Shown here: positions 13,484-15,811 of the stretch, one piece after another | How positions within the stretch are numbered: position 1 is the first letter of the stretch | Layout: every line of letters begins with the position of its first letter | NCBI GenBank assembly: GCA_022563055.1 | Contig: JADFOB010000002.1 | Span: 1-15,811 of the forward strand | Origin: Planctomycetota bacterium | GTDB taxonomy: Bacteria > Planctomycetota > Phycisphaerae > UBA1845 | Direction: 5' to 3' | DNA length: 15,811 nucleotides | The notes under the pieces: model-generated | What the model was told of the DNA's origin: nothing | Database searches by the model: none | What the model saw: the letters and a program-made list of their open reading frames with translations, nothing else | Made by a program: the position numbers and the translations under genes

Positions 13484-15811
13484 ATGTTGATTGCTCTTGC
13501 AACAACCCTTCCTCTGATCGCCGCGATTCCCACGCGCGACGAAGAGGAGTTCGTGACCGAACTGCGCAATCTTCCGGAAGGTTGGTTGGGGCTCGCGGGC
13601 TTGGCGCTTCTGCTCGCACTGTGCTGGGCCGTGATTTGGATGTATCGCCGCGAGGGACGGATCGGAGCGTCCAAGAGGGTTCGAATGGTCCTCGCGGGTC
13701 TTCGATGTGCCGTGATTGTGGCACTGGCGGTTATACTTCTCGAACCCGCCCGCGTACGAATTCTGCGCCGCTGGGTCGACTCGTATACCATCGTCCTGCT
13801 GGACGACTCATCCAGCATGGACCTCAGAGACCGCTACGGCGACCCGGCCATAAAGGAGCGCATCGTCCGGGCGCTGCCAAGCGATCAAGTCGAATCGGTG
13901 GGTCGCCGGGCTACGCTGACCCGGCGTCTTCTGGAACGTGGCGATCGTGCGTTGCTGCGCGGGCTGGCTGCCAACAACCGGGTGAAGGTCTACTCGTTTA
14001 ACGACGAGCCCGTGCTTCTTGCGACGGTCCGCGCAAGGCGAGAGGCTCCTGGCGCCGCGGCGAGTGGAAATGACCCACCGCAGGCGTCGGACCCGTCCCC
14101 AGAGTCCCCAGGCCCCACGACCGCTGACAAAGTCCCGCTGATGCTCGCAGCCACGGGAGCGACGACGAACATCGACCGCGCTGTTCGCCGTAGCGTGGAA
14201 TCCGTCGGTGCAGCACCGGTCGCCGGCATCGTGGTCATCAGCGACGGCGGATTCAATCAAGGCGCAACCGCCTCGGACGTGGCACGCTACGCGCGCGACC
14301 GCCGCATCCCGATCTTCACAGTCGGCGTAGGCGATCCTTCGCCCCCACAAAACATCCGGGTCGCCCAGATCATCGCGCCCAAGAACGCGTTCAAACAGGA
14401 TCCCTTCGCCATCAGCGCCGAGCTGGCTTCGCAGGGAATGGCGGGCAGGACCATCCAAGTCGAGCTGCGTCAGCGGAGCGCAGCCACCGCAGGCGAGGGA
14501 CGCGTGATCGCAAGCCGGAACGTCGTGATCGAATCCGACTCCGCGATGGTGCCCGTTACGTTCCAGCACAGCCAGAACACCACCGGGCGCTTCGTCTACA
14601 CCATCACCGTTTTGCCGCTGGAATCCGAAGCGGTCCTCGATGACAACAGCAAACAGACAACCGTGACCATCATTGAGTCGCGCAGCCGGATCCTCGTGGT
14701 CTCGGGTGGGCCGAGCTGGGAATATCGATATGTAACCCGGTTGCTTCAGCGCGATGACACGTTCGACGTAAGCTGCTGGCTCCAGTCGGCTGATCTAAGC
14801 GCGGTCCGCGACGGCAACACCGTCATCGACCACCTGCCGCGCGAGCCCGAGGAGCTGTTCGCGTACGACGTTGTCGTGCTGATGGATCCCGACAAGCGAG
14901 CGTTTGACCATCGATGGTGCCGCCTGATCGACACGCTCGTGACCGAGCACGGCGGAGGTTTTTTGCTGACCGCGTCGCGAGCCCACACGCCCGACTTCCT
15001 GCATGACTCGTCGCTTAGCCCGATCCACGACCTGCTGCCGGTCACGCTCGACCCACAGGCCGACCTGATTCTCAACCGCGTGGGACACTATCAGAGGTTG
15101 GGCGCGCCGCTGATTATCCCGGATGTGGCCCTGGGGCACTCCATTCTTACGCTCGCCGAGGACGTCGCCTCTACGAAGCTGCTGTGGCAGCGAGGCGCCG
15201 ATCTGTTCTGGCACTATCCCGTTCTCAAGGAAAAGCCGGTCGCGACCGTCCTGATGCGTCACGGCGATCCGCGAATGGCCAACAATCACGGAGCCCATGT
15301 ACTCGCAGCGGTTCAGTTTGTCGGTGCGGGTCGGACCGGCTTTATCGGCTTCGACGGAACGTGGCGCTGGCGACGACAACGCGGTGGAACCGAGCGCTTT
15401 AACCGGTTCTGGGTTCAGATGATCCGGTATCTGGCGGAGGGCAAGCTGCTTGGCGGTGCGAAGCGCGGAACGATCCTGACCGACAGCGAACAGTTCTCGC
15501 TCGGCGAAACGGTTACCGTCACAGCGCGGCTCTTCAACGCACAGTATGAGCCGATCCGAAAAGATCAGGTGACCGCCTATTACAGCGTCGACGGGCGACG
15601 GGGAGAATTCGTGCTTCGGGTTCGACCGGATCGCCCCGGATGGTTCGAGGGGCATTTTGTCCCGGATCGTACCGGGAGCTACCGCTTGTCCCTCACGCTT
15701 CCCGATCCGAGCGCCCGCGACGTGGAGGAGATTTCCAAGGAGATTCGTGTATCAAGGCCCAATATCGAGATCATCCGGCCACAGATGGATCGTGCCAAAC
15801 TTGTGGCACTC
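13484..15811 (+). CDS. VWA-domain membrane protein with amidotransferase-like region (partial, C-terminus beyond window)
   Basis: The frame is open from ATG 13484 to the last base (776 codons), so the stop lies outside. Two membrane helices come first: GLAGLALLLALCWAVIWMY (36-54) and MVLAGLRCAVIVALAVILL (68-86). The VWA domain has the MIDAS motif LLDDSSSM (105-112) and the strand VVISDGGFNQG (about 249-259), followed by RRIPIFTVGVGDPSPPQNIRV. A Pro/Ser/Gly-rich insert lies at about 187-219. Around residue 403 a class I amidotransferase-like fold starts (RILVVSGGPSWEYRYV), with the conserved GTWRWRRQRG near 625 and FWVQMIRYLAEGKL near 641, as in large planctomycete VWA proteins. A beta-rich domain follows. 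No clear ribosome binding site precedes the ATG. It is the last visible member of the MoxR-DUF58-VWA set, and likely a paralogous partner of the preceding VWA protein. Confidence 0.93.
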   Translation, partial: MLIALATTLPLIAAIPTRDEEEFVTELRNLPEGWLGLAGLALLLALCWAVIWMYRREGRIGASKRVRMVLAGLRCAVIVALAVILLEPARVRILRRWVDSYTIVLLDDSSSMDLRDRYGDPAIKERIVRALPSDQVESVGRRATLTRRLLERGDRALLRGLAANNRVKVYSFNDEPVLLATVRARREAPGAAASGNDPPQASDPSPESPGPTTADKVPLMLAATGATTNIDRAVRRSVESVGAAPVAGIVVISDGGFNQGATASDVARYARDRRIPIFTVGVGDPSPPQNIRVAQIIAPKNAFKQDPFAISAELASQGMAGRTIQVELRQRSAATAGEGRVIASRNVVIESDSAMVPVTFQHSQNTTGRFVYTITVLPLESEAVLDDNSKQTTVTIIESRSRILVVSGGPSWEYRYVTRLLQRDDTFDVSCWLQSADLSAVRDGNTVIDHLPREPEELFAYDVVVLMDPDKRAFDHRWCRLIDTLVTEHGGGFLLTASRAHTPDFLHDSSLSPIHDLLPVTLDPQADLILNRVGHYQRLGAPLIIPDVALGHSILTLAEDVASTKLLWQRGADLFWHYPVLKEKPVATVLMRHGDPRMANNHGAHVLAAVQFVGAGRTGFIGFDGTWRWRRQRGGTERFNRFWVQMIRYLAEGKLLGGAKRGTILTDSEQFSLGETVTVTARLFNAQYEPIRKDQVTAYYSVDGRRGEFVLRVRPDRPGWFEGHFVPDRTGSYRLSLTLPDPSARDVEEISKEIRVSRPNIEIIRPQMDRAKLVAL

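Overview
The window is high-GC bacterial DNA that looks like a member of the Planctomycetota, possibly a Phycisphaerae-like lineage. This rests on four things: a very long secreted protein with PQQ-like propeller blades and helical repeats, a squalene-cyclase-repeat protein with an export signal, a MoxR / DUF58 / double von Willebrand A (VWA) membrane cluster of the kind common in that phylum, and many short palindromic repeats. No marker gene here fixes the genus.

Layout. Positions 1-391 (minus strand) hold the start of an XRE-type helix-turn-helix regulator that runs off the left edge. A divergent control region follows, with a perfect 14-bp palindrome over the regulator's start codon. Next come two tiny overlapping plus-strand ORFs (497-679 and 609-791) of uncertain status and an imperfect hairpin (797-879). 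From 972 everything is on the plus strand: ffh (signal recognition particle GTPase), a very long hairpin, a 1537-residue exported PQQ-like/TPR-like protein, a 369-residue exported alpha/alpha-barrel repeat protein, a MoxR AAA+ ATPase, a DUF58 protein, a BatA-like VWA membrane protein, and a second VWA membrane protein cut by the right edge.

Function. MoxR, DUF58 and the two VWA proteins form a standard MoxR/Bat-type set: an AAA+ ATPase paired with metal-binding VWA proteins, two of them anchored in the membrane. Such sets are linked to assembly or maturation of protein complexes and to envelope stress. The moxR and DUF58 genes overlap, which suggests translational coupling. The two exported repeat proteins upstream lie on the same strand and may be part of the same envelope function, but that is inferred from position only.

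The most unusual signal is the load of palindromic elements of at least four sequence types. Some are between genes (797-879, 2438-2516, 7351-7441, 13381-13467). Others lie inside open reading frames and are translated (3369-3443 and 6521-6595 in the PQQ-like gene, 8653-8677 in moxR, 10327-10400 in the DUF58 gene, 11664-11691 in the first VWA gene). One element is shared, in inverted orientation, between the DUF58 and VWA genes, and another occurs next to or inside the 5' ends of three cluster genes. No transposase is in the window. The pattern suggests small non-autonomous repeats that have colonised both spacers and tolerant loops of proteins.
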